Of a DNA stretch of 64,000 nt, positions 34,512-43,322 are shown one piece after another (the first letter of the stretch is position 1; every line of letters begins with the position of its first letter). Under the pieces are notes generated by a model, which did no database searches, was not told the DNA's origin, and was given only the letters and a program-made list of their open reading frames with translations. Origin of the DNA: CBDCVN01 sp965223585 (GTDB lineage Bacteria > Deinococcota > Deinococci > Deinococcales > Trueperaceae); contig CBDCWW010000009.1 in NCBI GenBank assembly GCA_965223585.1, forward strand, positions 186,001-250,000, written 5' to 3'. Both the position numbers and the translations under genes were made by a program.

Positions 34512-35462
34512 TTACAGTTCAGACAATTTTTCTGGATGATGCTTTAACCAATAACGCTTTAAACCTGCCACAGTCATTTCATCGCTGCTAATCACTTGGT
34601 GGCGATGAATGATATCTGAACTAGCTTTATCAGCTTCAAATTCTGCTAGGCTAAGTGCTCTAATGCGTTTAGCTAAATTAGCATCATCTTCATCAGATTG
34701 CATTCCTGCTAAAATTACCTCAGCCCAAGTTCCATTGGCTTCTTTAACTTTAGAAAAGTGCTCTTTGGCATTAGTTACTTCATCAAAATGAGTTAACATT
34801 AGTCTGTCTGGTTTAAACTTTGCCATCTTAGTTAGGCTGTCTTCCCAAGCTTCTAAATTGACTTCTGGTGGAGGTAGGGCTGGGCGTATTATGCTCGAGC
34901 CCATAACTTTAACCCCAGCAGCATCACCAGTAAACATAATTCCTTCATCAAAGAGATAACACACATGGTGTGAAGCATGTCCGGGAGTATAAATAACTTT
35001 AATATCGTGACCTAAAAGATTTAAGTTATCTCCATCTTTTACTGCTGTGAGTTGTTTTGAAGCAACAGGTAGCATTTCACCCCAATCAGACATTTTTTCT
35101 TGGTAAATGCGTTTAGCACTAGCTATTAGTTTACTAGGGTCCAGCAAGTGTTTTACTCCTACTTGGTGGATATAAACCCTTGCTCCATAGAGTGAACTAA
35201 GTACCCCTGCTGCACCAGCATGGTCTAAGTGAATGTGAGTAACAAGTATATCACTTAACTTTTCTAGATTAAAGCCAGCTTGGTTAATACCTTGTTCTAC
35301 ATTACTTAAAGTAGAAGCGGGCCCTGTTTCAACAAGTAGAAAGGCTCCATCTTTAGCTTTGCTAGGTACTAAGAAAACACCTATTGTACCAGTATAGCCA
35401 TTATGCTTTGAGTCGATTAGATAGACACCATCAAAGTCTTGTACCTGTGGGATCTTAACCAT
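34512..35462 (-). CDS. Metallo-beta-lactamase-fold hydrolase
   Basis: A 316-residue cytoplasmic MBL protein with the metal motif THIHLDHAG (HxHxDH), the second His in TPGHASHHV, Asp in FTGDAAGVKV and the last His in LMLTHFDEV. The closest grouping is glyoxalase-II-like hydrolases; the substrate is unknown. The C-terminal 70 residues are helical. I start at ATG 35462, which overlaps the stop of the upstream response regulator by 8 bases, so the two are coupled and probably functionally linked. Confidence 0.85.
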   Translation of the reverse strand: MVKIPQVQDFDGVYLIDSKHNGYTGTIGVFLVPSKAKDGAFLLVETGPASTLSNVEQGINQAGFNLEKLSDILVTHIHLDHAGAAGVLSSLYGARVYIHQVGVKHLLDPSKLIASAKRIYQEKMSDWGEMLPVASKQLTAVKDGDNLNLLGHDIKVIYTPGHASHHVCYLFDEGIMFTGDAAGVKVMGSSIIRPALPPPEVNLEAWEDSLTKMAKFKPDRLMLTHFDEVTNAKEHFSKVKEANGTWAEVILAGMQSDEDDANLAKRIRALSLAEFEADKASSDIIHRHQVISSDEMTVAGLKRYWLKHHPEKLSEL

Positions 35463-36396
35463 TAATGAAACGATCAAGCCTTTCTCTGGCAACTCGTTCA
35501 TTTGTGCCGTCAGGGGCTACTTCAACGCTTAGCTCGAGCAACTGAAGATAGAAGTTTTCATACTTAGCTCGTTGTTCTCCTACCCAAGGCAAATCAAAAC
35601 TAGGCATGAATTCACCCTTATAAGCTTGTAAAGCTTTATCAATTTCATGGAACTCTCTTTTTTCTAAGGCCTTTTGAGCTTTAGTTTGGAATTCCTTGGC
35701 ATCTAGTTTATAAGAGCAAGTTAGTTGTAAGCTTATTAGCCCTTGACTGACCTCGAGATTAGCAAAAGGAGAAACCACTTTGCGCAGTCGCAAGTTAAGC
35801 ACGTGCACAGTATTATCCACAACAGGTTCCCACCACAAATCCTTTTTGATTTGTTCTATAGGGATACTCTTATTGCTATGCAAGAAATACAGAAAAGCTG
35901 CTGCTGCTTTCTTGACGTTCCACTTAATTTGCTCTTTACTGTAGAGAGCTTTGAAGCCACCTAAACTTTGGATAACAAGCATTGTGTTTGTGCTAACGTT
36001 TTCATCTTCAACTTGCTGAATTTCAGCTGTTCGCAAAAGGCGCATACTTACTGCCTTACGCAAATCTTTTGCTAAGAAAGGCTTAGTTATATAATCATCT
36101 GCTCCTTGAAGCATACCTTTGCGAAAGTATGTTTTATCATCAAGGGCGGTTAAGTATAAAAAAGGAACACTAATTAAATTAGGAATAGAGCGTACAGCTT
36201 CATGCAATTCAAAGCCTGTTAACTCTGGCATCATAACATCAGAGATAATAAGATCAGGCCTTGCCCCTTTCCTTAGAGCAGTTAAAGCTTCTTTAGGGTC
36301 AGAAAAAGGCTTTATAGTATATTCCTTTTGTAAGATGCCATTGACTAGCTCGAGCACTTGCCTGTCATCGTCAATGACAACTATTGTTTTAGCCAT
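35455..36396 (-). CDS. Response regulator with SARP/BTAD-like output domain
   Basis: A 313-residue regulator. The receiver domain (1-120) has the acidic pocket VVIDDD, phospho-acceptor Asp53 (IISDVMMPE), Thr83 (YLTAL) and Lys105 (YITKPF). The second half has a winged-helix-like segment (about 160-215, IKWNVKKAAAAFLYFL and VHVLNLRLRKV) and a BTAD-like helical end (YKGEFMPSF, WVGEQRAKYENFYLQLLEL). A TATAAT box ends 5 bases before the ATG and there is no ribosome-binding site, so translation is probably leaderless. No histidine kinase is adjacent. Confidence 0.85.
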   Translation of the reverse strand: MAKTIVVIDDDRQVLELVNGILQKEYTIKPFSDPKEALTALRKGARPDLIISDVMMPELTGFELHEAVRSIPNLISVPFLYLTALDDKTYFRKGMLQGADDYITKPFLAKDLRKAVSMRLLRTAEIQQVEDENVSTNTMLVIQSLGGFKALYSKEQIKWNVKKAAAAFLYFLHSNKSIPIEQIKKDLWWEPVVDNTVHVLNLRLRKVVSPFANLEVSQGLISLQLTCSYKLDAKEFQTKAQKALEKREFHEIDKALQAYKGEFMPSFDLPWVGEQRAKYENFYLQLLELSVEVAPDGTNERVARERLDRFING

Positions 36397-36401
36397 GGTT
36401 T

Positions 36402-36407
36402 ATTATA
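36402..36407 (-). promoter_or_regulatory. -10 box for a leaderless response regulator mRNA
   Basis: On the minus strand TATAAT is followed by AAACC and the start ATG at 36396. Transcription would begin at or next to the A of the start codon. No clear -35 hexamer is seen. Confidence 0.5.
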
Positions 36408-36469
36408 TAACAAGCATTTAGACATAAATCCTTACGATCTTTGTTGAAATTCAATTAGGAGCTATAGTT

Positions 36470-37861
36470 ATGACCTTAGAAAATATTACAGAACAAATCT
36501 TTTCACTCACAGATGAACTCGAGCAACTAGAGCCTATTACTCCTCAAGCAAAAAATCAGTTTCAGCAAAAAATCAGTTTAGATTGGACTTATCACTCAAA
36601 CGCAATTGAAGGCAATCGCTTGACATTTGGTGAAACAAAATCATTTCTTTTTAGAGGGGTAACTGCTGAAGGGAAACCATTTCGACATTATATAGACATA
36701 AAAGGTCACTCAGAAGCCGTGAAAAGAGTTTTTGAGTACAGTGAGGATAAAACACCTCTTAGTGAAATGTTAATTCGAGAACTTCATGAGGTGGCTCTTG
36801 TTGAGCCTTATCGTGTATCATCGCAAACTCTAGATGGAACACCAACCACTAAATTAGTTGAGTTAGGTAAATATAAGACTCAGCCTAATCACGTTTTAAC
36901 AAGCACAGGCATGATCCATTATTATGCTTCACCTGAAGAAACACCTGCAAAGATGGGAGAGTTGATTGATTGGTACCGCCTAAAAAAAGAAAAAGGGAAA
37001 TTGTCCCCTTTATTACTTGCTACAGGATTTCATTACAAGTTTGTTGCGATTCATCCTTTTGATGATGGCAATGGACGAGTAGCTAGACTTTTGATGAACT
37101 ACATTTTTATGGAGTTTGATCTACCGCCTGTAGTTATACCAGTTGAAAAGAAGGAAAAGTATCTTACTGTTTTAGAGAAAGCTGATTCAGGAGATTTGGA
37201 AGCATTAACAGTTTTGATAGGCGAGGAATTAGTAAATTCATTGAGGCTTTATGTTCGGGTGGCTCGAGGGGAAAATATAGATGAGCCTGAAGATTTAGAC
37301 AAGAAGCTAGCTTTGCTGCAAAGTAAATTAGAGTCTAAGCGTACTCTACCTCATACTCCTCAAACTCAGCAACTAGTTAGAATTCTTAAATCATTCTTAT
37401 ACAAACTAACTGAGCAACTTGAAAAGTTTGGAGATTTCTTTAGCAGTGTTGAGTGGGAATTTCAGGGAAAAACAAGGGAAGTTAGTGGATTATTTCTTTA
37501 TCTAATGCAGATTTCTGGAGAAATGGAAGAAATTATTGAGCTGGTTGTTTCTGACCTAAAACTAGAGCACAAGCAGGGGAGAGGTGAGTTTAGATTCATT
37601 ATAAATTTCTTAGGCTTAAAACCTGAAAGGATGACTGATTTAAGATTCACGTCAGTGATTATCTTTTCTAATTCATCTTTTCAAGTCAGCCCTACTTTAC
37701 TTCTAAGAGAAAGTTCTTCGTCTAACTTTTCTGAAAGGGGCAAATGGTCTAAAGAACCTTTAGTTTGTGAATATCCTAATGATTTAGAAGATAATAAGGT
37801 TAACGAGTTTTTGGCTAGGATAACAGACTTTATCTATCATGAAATAGATTCTCGCCTCTGA
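36470..37861 (+). CDS. Fic-domain AMP-transferase, self-inhibited (class II)
   Basis: A 463-residue protein. The N-terminal helix carries the inhibitory motif S/TxxxE(G/N) as SNAIEG (43-48), which blocks ATP until released. The Fic core motif HPFDDGNGRVAR (195-206) is complete, with the catalytic His195. It would transfer AMP to a hydroxyl of a target protein in the cytoplasm. Residues about 290-463 form a C-terminal extension that I do not recognise (helical to residue 370, then Ser-rich), longer than in most class II proteins. AGGAG precedes the ATG. No antitoxin gene is needed or seen. Confidence 0.85.
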   Translation: MTLENITEQIFSLTDELEQLEPITPQAKNQFQQKISLDWTYHSNAIEGNRLTFGETKSFLFRGVTAEGKPFRHYIDIKGHSEAVKRVFEYSEDKTPLSEMLIRELHEVALVEPYRVSSQTLDGTPTTKLVELGKYKTQPNHVLTSTGMIHYYASPEETPAKMGELIDWYRLKKEKGKLSPLLLATGFHYKFVAIHPFDDGNGRVARLLMNYIFMEFDLPPVVIPVEKKEKYLTVLEKADSGDLEALTVLIGEELVNSLRLYVRVARGENIDEPEDLDKKLALLQSKLESKRTLPHTPQTQQLVRILKSFLYKLTEQLEKFGDFFSSVEWEFQGKTREVSGLFLYLMQISGEMEEIIELVVSDLKLEHKQGRGEFRFIINFLGLKPERMTDLRFTSVIIFSNSSFQVSPTLLLRESSSSNFSERGKWSKEPLVCEYPNDLEDNKVNEFLARITDFIYHEIDSRL

Positions 37862-37872
37862 ACCTTACACAG

Positions 37873-38709
37873 CTAAAGCAGTGAACTTCCTTTTTGTAAG
37901 TTTTCATGGTTAAGTGGCTCTAAAGCTCTTCCTAAAGCCTCAACCACACCGTTCTCTTCTACATCACTCACACTAGTATATAGATTTTTAAGTTCTGGTA
38001 CGGCACCGCCCATAACTATAGGATGTCCAACAACTTCCAACATAGATTTGTCTCCCAAACTGTCTCCCACAGCCATAGCTTCAATTAACTCTATGCCAAA
38101 TAATTTGGCTAATGCTGCTACAGCACTGCCTTTAGACACCCCTGCCCTAGTCAAGCTAATAAAATAAGTATTTGGCAAAGCAGGTGAGGTGGCTTTGCCT
38201 ACCTGAAGCCCTTCTGGTTTAAGATCTAGAACTTTATCTGCTTCCTCAAAAGGAACTACCCACTGAGCCCTCACTACAGGTTCAGTTTCAGCAACCTCGG
38301 TCAAGTCACGTACTATAGGTACAACCCCTATCATTTTAGCGTGTGCCTCACTAAGATGTGTTTTACGCTCAACAAAGACCTCATTAGGGGTATAAACTTC
38401 TAAGGTCAGGTTATGCTCTCTTGAATAATCAATTATTTTCTTACTAACAGATTCCTGTAAGGCAAGGGCCTTAACAACTTTACCATTGGGGAAACAAGTA
38501 AGAGACCCATTTTGAAAAATGTGGGGACTATTTTCATCTAAACGCATAGCAATTTGTTTAGCTATGCCTGCACAGGGACGCCCTGTACAAATAACTAATT
38601 TTATGCCTGCTTCTTTGGCTTTTTCTAAAGCTTGCCAAACAGGTTCTTTTACTTGACCGCTCGAGCCCACCAAAGTACCATCTAGATCAAGAAATACTAT
38701 CGGTAGCAT
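37873..38709 (-). CDS. HAD-superfamily (Cof-type) phosphatase
   Basis: A 278-residue HAD hydrolase of the Cof type: motif I FLDLDGTLVG (nucleophile Asp7), motif II VICTGRP, Lys in SKGSAVAAL and motif IV AVGDSLGDKSMLEVV. Such enzymes hydrolyse sugar phosphates or nucleotides such as FMN; the substrate cannot be read from the sequence. It follows aspS by 3 bp on the same strand and is probably cotranscribed. Confidence 0.88.
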   Translation of the reverse strand: MLPIVFLDLDGTLVGSSGQVKEPVWQALEKAKEAGIKLVICTGRPCAGIAKQIAMRLDENSPHIFQNGSLTCFPNGKVVKALALQESVSKKIIDYSREHNLTLEVYTPNEVFVERKTHLSEAHAKMIGVVPIVRDLTEVAETEPVVRAQWVVPFEEADKVLDLKPEGLQVGKATSPALPNTYFISLTRAGVSKGSAVAALAKLFGIELIEAMAVGDSLGDKSMLEVVGHPIVMGGAVPELKNLYTSVSDVEENGVVEALGRALEPLNHENLQKGSSLL

Positions 38710-38712
38710 TTT

Positions 38713-40479
38713 TTACTCAACAACCTTAAGATTGAGTTCTTGAAGTTGTTCATCATTCAGCTCAGCAGGTGCATTAGTTAAAGGATCAACCCCACGTTGG
38801 TTTTTAGGAAAGGCTATAACATCGCGGATGCTACTCGAGCCAGAGAGCAACATAAGTAATCTATCTAACCCCCAAGCTATACCACCGTGTGGTGGTGCAC
38901 CATAACTAAGCGCTTCTAGGAAAAAGCCAAAACGCTCGTTTGCTTCGGTTTCACTAAAGCCAAGGGCTTTAAACATTTTTTCTTGAACATCTAAATTATG
39001 GATACGCAATGAGCCACCGCCTATTTCATTACCATTTAGTACTAAGTCATAAGCCCAAGCGCGTGCCTTGCTGGGGTCAGTTTCAAGGTATGGCAAGTCT
39101 TCGTCTCTAGGACGGGTGAAAGGGTGATGCATGTAGGTAAAAGTTTTGGTTTCTGGATCTTGCTCGAGCAAAGGAAAATCAACTACCCAAACAAAAGATA
39201 AAGTGTCTTGGTCAATAAGCTGTAGATCATTTCCTAATTTTACACGTACTGCTCCTAAAGATTCACAAGTGACTTCCCAAGCATCAGCTACTATAAGCAG
39301 AATATCTCCTTGGTCAGTTGTAAGTTCAAGTAACTTGCTTACCTCATTTGTACTCAAGAATTTGGCTATAGGTCCACTAAACCCTTCATCAGCATGTTTA
39401 AGCCAAGCCATGCCTTTGGCACCATAAAGCTTAGCGTGTTTCTCAAGTTTATCAAGAGTTTTTCGTGTTAGGGCTTGAGATTTATCAGCAGGTATGTGTA
39501 GCGCCTTTATGCTCCCTTTATTAGCAAGTACACTGGCAAAACCCCTGAACTCAGTGTTAGCAAAAACATCACTAATGTCTAAAAGTTTTAATTCAAAACG
39601 CACATCAGGTTTGTCTGAACCATAAGTATTCATTGCTTCTAAATAAGAGAGGCGAGGAAAAGAAGTTGAAATATCTTGTCCAGTAGCTACCTTAACAACA
39701 TGTTGCATTAAGCCTTCATTTAAGCTAATGATGTCATCTTGGCTTGCAAAAGACATTTCTATATCAAGCTGAGTAAAATCAGGTTGACGGTCAGCACGCA
39801 AGTCTTCATCTCGAAAACAGCGGGCAATTTGGAAATATTTGTCAAAGCCTGACATCATCAACATTTGTTTAAAAAGCTGAGGGGATTGCGGTAAGGCGTA
39901 AAAGTGCCCTGCATTTAAGCGCGAGGGTACCACGTAGTCTCGAGCACCTTCTGGAGTAGAAAGTGTCAGCATTGGAGTTTCAACCTGCACAAAACCTTGA
40001 GTATCAAGGTAATCCCAAATAGCTTTACTTACTTTATGCCTCATTATAAAAGGCATAGCAGCTTCAGCACGGCGCAGATCAAGATATCTGTGTTTTAAAC
40101 GTAATTCCTCACTAACTTCATTAGCATCAATACTGCCATCAACTAAAAAAGGTGGCGTTTTAGCCTCAGATAAAATTGTTAGTGAGCTAACTATAATCTC
40201 AATGTCACCTGTTGCTAATTTATTAGTGCGCTGATTTTCTGGGCGTAAATTGACCTTACCCTCAACCTCTAAAATATACTCACTACGCACTTGCTCAGCC
40301 TTTTGAAACACTTCAGTATTATCAGGTTCACAAGCAATTTGAACCATGCCTTCACGATCACGTAAATCTATAAAGATAAGACCACCTAAATCACGACGGC
40401 GGTTTACCCAACCTTGTAAGGTGACAACCTCACTCACATGGGCGCTTGATAACTGCCCACAATAATAAGTTCTTTTCAT
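38713..40479 (-). CDS. aspS: Aspartyl-tRNA synthetase
   Basis: A 588-residue bacterial-type AspRS. In order: OB-fold anticodon domain (GWVNRRRDLGGLIFIDLRDREG), class II motif 1 and motif 2 (FRDEDLRADRQPDFTQLDIEMSF), the bacterial GAD insertion (about 290-420), and motif 3 (GGIAWGLDRLLMLLSG). The N-terminal RRRDLGG matches the discriminating E. coli-type enzyme, so I infer charging of tRNA-Asp only. AGGAAAG stands before the ATG, and a good sigma-70-type promoter lies upstream. Confidence 0.97.
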   Translation of the reverse strand: MKRTYYCGQLSSAHVSEVVTLQGWVNRRRDLGGLIFIDLRDREGMVQIACEPDNTEVFQKAEQVRSEYILEVEGKVNLRPENQRTNKLATGDIEIIVSSLTILSEAKTPPFLVDGSIDANEVSEELRLKHRYLDLRRAEAAMPFIMRHKVSKAIWDYLDTQGFVQVETPMLTLSTPEGARDYVVPSRLNAGHFYALPQSPQLFKQMLMMSGFDKYFQIARCFRDEDLRADRQPDFTQLDIEMSFASQDDIISLNEGLMQHVVKVATGQDISTSFPRLSYLEAMNTYGSDKPDVRFELKLLDISDVFANTEFRGFASVLANKGSIKALHIPADKSQALTRKTLDKLEKHAKLYGAKGMAWLKHADEGFSGPIAKFLSTNEVSKLLELTTDQGDILLIVADAWEVTCESLGAVRVKLGNDLQLIDQDTLSFVWVVDFPLLEQDPETKTFTYMHHPFTRPRDEDLPYLETDPSKARAWAYDLVLNGNEIGGGSLRIHNLDVQEKMFKALGFSETEANERFGFFLEALSYGAPPHGGIAWGLDRLLMLLSGSSSIRDVIAFPKNQRGVDPLTNAPAELNDEQLQELNLKVVE

Positions 40480-40507
40480 AAATAACTTTCCTAAGTCTTT
40501 TATGTAT

Positions 40508-40536
40508 AGTATAAATACAGATTAGCTCTTAGACAA
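40508..40536 (-). promoter_or_regulatory. aspS promoter
   Basis: On the minus strand TTGTCT (40536-40531) and TATACT (40513-40508) are separated by 17 bases, a near-consensus vegetative promoter 28 bases before the aspS ATG. Confidence 0.7.
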
Positions 40537-40604
40537 TCCAAAATATAGAGACAAATAGTTAAGAAATCATCCAATTAGTATAGAGGCAAACTTATGTGCC
40601 TGCT

Positions 40605-41588
40605 TTACCTAAGTGCCTCATTCTGGTTTTGTGGATTGGCATTTGCTTGACCATTGTTAGAATCTGCTTCAATTAATGTAGTTTGATTAAGCAATCCTGC
40701 AAGCATCTGAGGATGAGAAAATGCTTCCATAGGCAGTAATACAATAGTCTTATTTTCATTTGTAACCAAGGCCTGTAAAGAATTAAGTGATCTTTGTATA
40801 ACAAAAGCTTCTGAGACACTTTCATTAAGTTTTTTCTCTACCAGAACTTGAGTTTCAGCCTCAATTAAATCCACTTCCTGTTTTTTGAGTGCTACTTCTT
40901 TAGCAGCTTCTGCTTGTGTAAGAGCAACAAGCTTGTCATTCTCTGCTTGTTTTATAGCAATTTCGCGCTGTTTTGCAACTTCCTGTGCTTTAACAATTAT
41001 TTCAGGTGGTCGTACATCAGCAAGGCCAAACTCGAGAATCTTTATTGGCGTTAAAGCTAATTTATTAGACACTGCTTCCTTTAACTCTAAACTAATTTCT
41101 CCACGCTTTTCCATTACCTCGCGAATAGAATATTTAACAAGTGTTGAACGAACGGTTTCTCTAATAATAGGTTGACCATATACGTTGTATACCTTGTTAA
41201 AGGGGATAATGCTTGTTCGACCATCTGTTTTATTAGCTGTAATACGACTAAATATTTGCTCAACATTATCTTGGTCATCAGAAACAGTTAGTGTTCCCCG
41301 AACATCAAACTCAAGGTTCAAGTCATCCTCTGGCATATAAAGATTCATAGTCTCTGTTACGGATTGATCGGATGCTTCAACTAAAATTAAATTGTCACAA
41401 GCCTGCCAGAAAAAGCAATAATCCAGCCTAAATTTACTTGGGGTAAGAAGTGTATCTTCAAGGCCATTGGATCCAGATATTTTGCCAACATATGCTGGTG
41501 GAACTTCTTTTTGAGGGCCAACACAGCTACTTAGTAAAGTAAATATACTTAAGCAACCTAATGAAACTACCAGCTTCTGTGATTTCAT
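40605..41588 (-). CDS. SPFH/band-7 domain lipoprotein
   Basis: A 327-residue protein with a lipoprotein signal (LLSSC, Cys22) instead of the transmembrane anchor usual for SPFH proteins. The band-7 domain spans about 60-190 (DLNLEFDVRGTLTVSDD, VRSTLVKYSIREVMEKRGEI), followed by a long Glu/Ala/Lys-rich coiled coil (ALTQAEAAKEVALKKQEVD) as in stomatins and prohibitins, and a Gln/Asn-rich tail. The lipid anchor places it outside the cytoplasm. AGGAGA precedes the ATG. The function is presumably membrane organisation. Confidence 0.78.
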   Translation of the reverse strand: MKSQKLVVSLGCLSIFTLLSSCVGPQKEVPPAYVGKISGSNGLEDTLLTPSKFRLDYCFFWQACDNLILVEASDQSVTETMNLYMPEDDLNLEFDVRGTLTVSDDQDNVEQIFSRITANKTDGRTSIIPFNKVYNVYGQPIIRETVRSTLVKYSIREVMEKRGEISLELKEAVSNKLALTPIKILEFGLADVRPPEIIVKAQEVAKQREIAIKQAENDKLVALTQAEAAKEVALKKQEVDLIEAETQVLVEKKLNESVSEAFVIQRSLNSLQALVTNENKTIVLLPMEAFSHPQMLAGLLNQTTLIEADSNNGQANANPQNQNEALR

Positions 41589-41626
41589 AAGAGGTCTCCT
41601 ATAAAGACATTGTAAAGAACTGTTTT

Positions 41627-41814
41627 TTAAGTGTTTTTCTGATTTTGCACATTACGTACAAGCTGCCTAACTAATCGGCGTGGTAAAAATCGTGAGATAA
41701 TGGTAACGAGCTTTTAGCTAAGACTCGGTATAACTATAGTTTTGCCAAAAGTTCAGCAAAGTCATAACCAATGCTACTAGAAGCTCCTGTTACTAATGCT
41801 GTTTTGCTAGCCAT
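41627..41814 (-). pseudogene. Short-chain dehydrogenase, internally deleted
   Basis: The N-terminal 26 codons (MASKTALVTGASSSIGYDFA, then ELLAKL) give an intact SDR cofactor motif, then a stop. Shortly after, in another frame, stands a typical SDR C-terminus (ISRFLPRRLVRQLV, then RNVQNQKNT). About 200 central residues are missing. Its ATG overlaps the stop of the SRPBCC gene, showing that it was once its coupled partner. Confidence 0.7.
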
Positions 41815-42256
41815 CATCCTCACAAGACTTTTTTAGGTCATCTAAATCTTTTTCTACCAGTTTGCGTACAGAATTCATCATTGCTTTTGAAAAAATGCTC
41901 ATCACTTTAGCAAACAAAGTTACAGGAGTTGCTTCGAAAGTCATTATAATTTTAGTAGACTCACCTTCAGCTAAGAAATCAAAACTCGAAAGATAGTTAA
42001 CCCCATTGGAATTAGCTTTCAGTTGATATCTGCTTTGGGGTTCAAAGATTACAACCTCCATAGTCTCTGAAGCTTTTCTTCCAAAAAATATTCTTGTTTC
42101 CTTAAACCTTGTTCCTTTACCTACAGGACCCTCAGTCAACATTTCTACTTCAACGATTCCAGAGATTACTTCAGCAGCATTTTCAAAATCTGCTGCCCTA
42201 GCAAAAACAATGTCTCGAGGAGCATTTATAATCTTTTCAATTTTTGTAGAAGCCAC
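41807..42256 (-). CDS. SRPBCC (START-like) family protein
   Basis: A 149-residue protein with the helix-grip fold of polyketide cyclase-like SRPBCC proteins: INAPRDIVFARAADFENAAE, GPVGKGTRFKETR, and the long C-terminal helix (SKAMMNSVRKLVEKDLDDLKK). These proteins bind hydrophobic ligands; the ligand is unknown. The start is GTG with GGAGG 7 bases upstream. The neighbouring SDR, now a pseudogene, suggests an original two-gene lipid-modifying unit. Confidence 0.8.
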   Translation of the reverse strand: MASTKIEKIINAPRDIVFARAADFENAAEVISGIVEVEMLTEGPVGKGTRFKETRIFFGRKASETMEVVIFEPQSRYQLKANSNGVNYLSSFDFLAEGESTKIIMTFEATPVTLFAKVMSIFSKAMMNSVRKLVEKDLDDLKKSCEDDG

Positions 42257-42274
42257 AATATTACCTCCAATTAT

Positions 42275-42763
42275 TTATAGGAGTGACTTTTGCCAATAGG
42301 CAGTATCAATATACTTGCCAAACTTAAATCCCATGCGGTGTAGAATTCCTACTTTCCTAAATTCTAATTTTTCATGCAACCGTTCACTAACTGCATTAGG
42401 AAGGGCAATTACAGCTATTATTTCAGAGATGCTCGAGCCCTGAGCTGAATAAAGTAATTGCCTATACAATTTTTCACCAATGCCTTGACCTTGAAATTTT
42501 GAGTCTATATAAATAGATGATTCAGCAACGTGGTTATAAGCACAACGGTGACGGTATTGGTCTAAATAAGCATAGCCTGCTATTTGATTATCCTGTTCAT
42601 AGACTAGGTATGAGTGGGCTCGAGAAATTTTTGTAACACGAGACTTCATTTCAGGAACAGATACTTTGTCGCACTCAAATGTGAAGGCAGTGTTTTGCAC
42701 ATATTCATTATAGATCTTGCAAATTCTCTCTAAGTCTGATTCATTGACTAATCTAATTGACAT
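42275..42763 (-). CDS. GNAT acetyltransferase, phosphinothricin acetyltransferase-like
   Basis: A 162-residue GNAT enzyme. The acetyl-CoA loop is FQGQGIGEKLYRQL (Q/RxxGxG), preceded by the beta-4 strand AESSIYIDSKF, and the C-terminal LEFRKVGILHRMGFKFGKYIDTAYWQ is characteristic of Pat/MddA-type enzymes that acetylate phosphinothricin, methionine sulfoximine or sulfone. The natural substrate cannot be told. It follows the SRPBCC gene on the same strand by 18 bp (upstream), so they may be cotranscribed. Confidence 0.82.
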   Translation of the reverse strand: MSIRLVNESDLERICKIYNEYVQNTAFTFECDKVSVPEMKSRVTKISRAHSYLVYEQDNQIAGYAYLDQYRHRCAYNHVAESSIYIDSKFQGQGIGEKLYRQLLYSAQGSSISEIIAVIALPNAVSERLHEKLEFRKVGILHRMGFKFGKYIDTAYWQKSLL

Positions 42764-43322
42764 TTTAAAGTTATCCTGTGGACAAGTTAATTGTAGAGAA
42801 TTTTGGTTGTCTAAAACTTAAAGGAGGGCAGGGTTGAAAATTATCCTTACCTAGCATTAAAGAATTTACTGCTGGCCTACATAATAATGGGAAAATCTGA
42901 ATATAAAAAGTGATACACATACAAATTGACATAGCTAACTATTTCTATCATTAATTTATGTAATATGATTGATGAATAGTCCTTTTTTGCAGGAAGTGAG
43001 GGGAGAAGGCTGTAAATAGCCACTTGTATAGTTTTTCACTCTACCTGATAAAAACCCTGAAAATTCTAAATCCTATGAGGCTTTTAACCCTTTTTAGAAA
43101 AATGCCCAAAAATCCCTACAAAGTATGTCAGTAAAATTCCTACATAACTTGTCAGAATTTTACTGATTAATCAGCAAAAGTAATTACCTAGAATTATCCT
43201 AATTATGAGTAGCAAAGGCCCTTAAGAATATCACTAAAGATATAGGAAATCCATTAAGGAAGTTAGGTTGGAATCTTAAGACCCTTTTACTTTATCTACT
43301 CTGTTTAATTAAGGAGTGTTTT
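42764..43322. other. 559-bp gap with a perfect 11-bp inverted repeat
   Basis: No gene seen. At 43129-43165 CAGTAAAATTC and its exact complement flank a 15-base loop, an AT-rich stem too weak and too far from a gene for a normal terminator. It may be an operator or a scar of an element. The rest is AT-rich and featureless. Confidence 0.45.
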
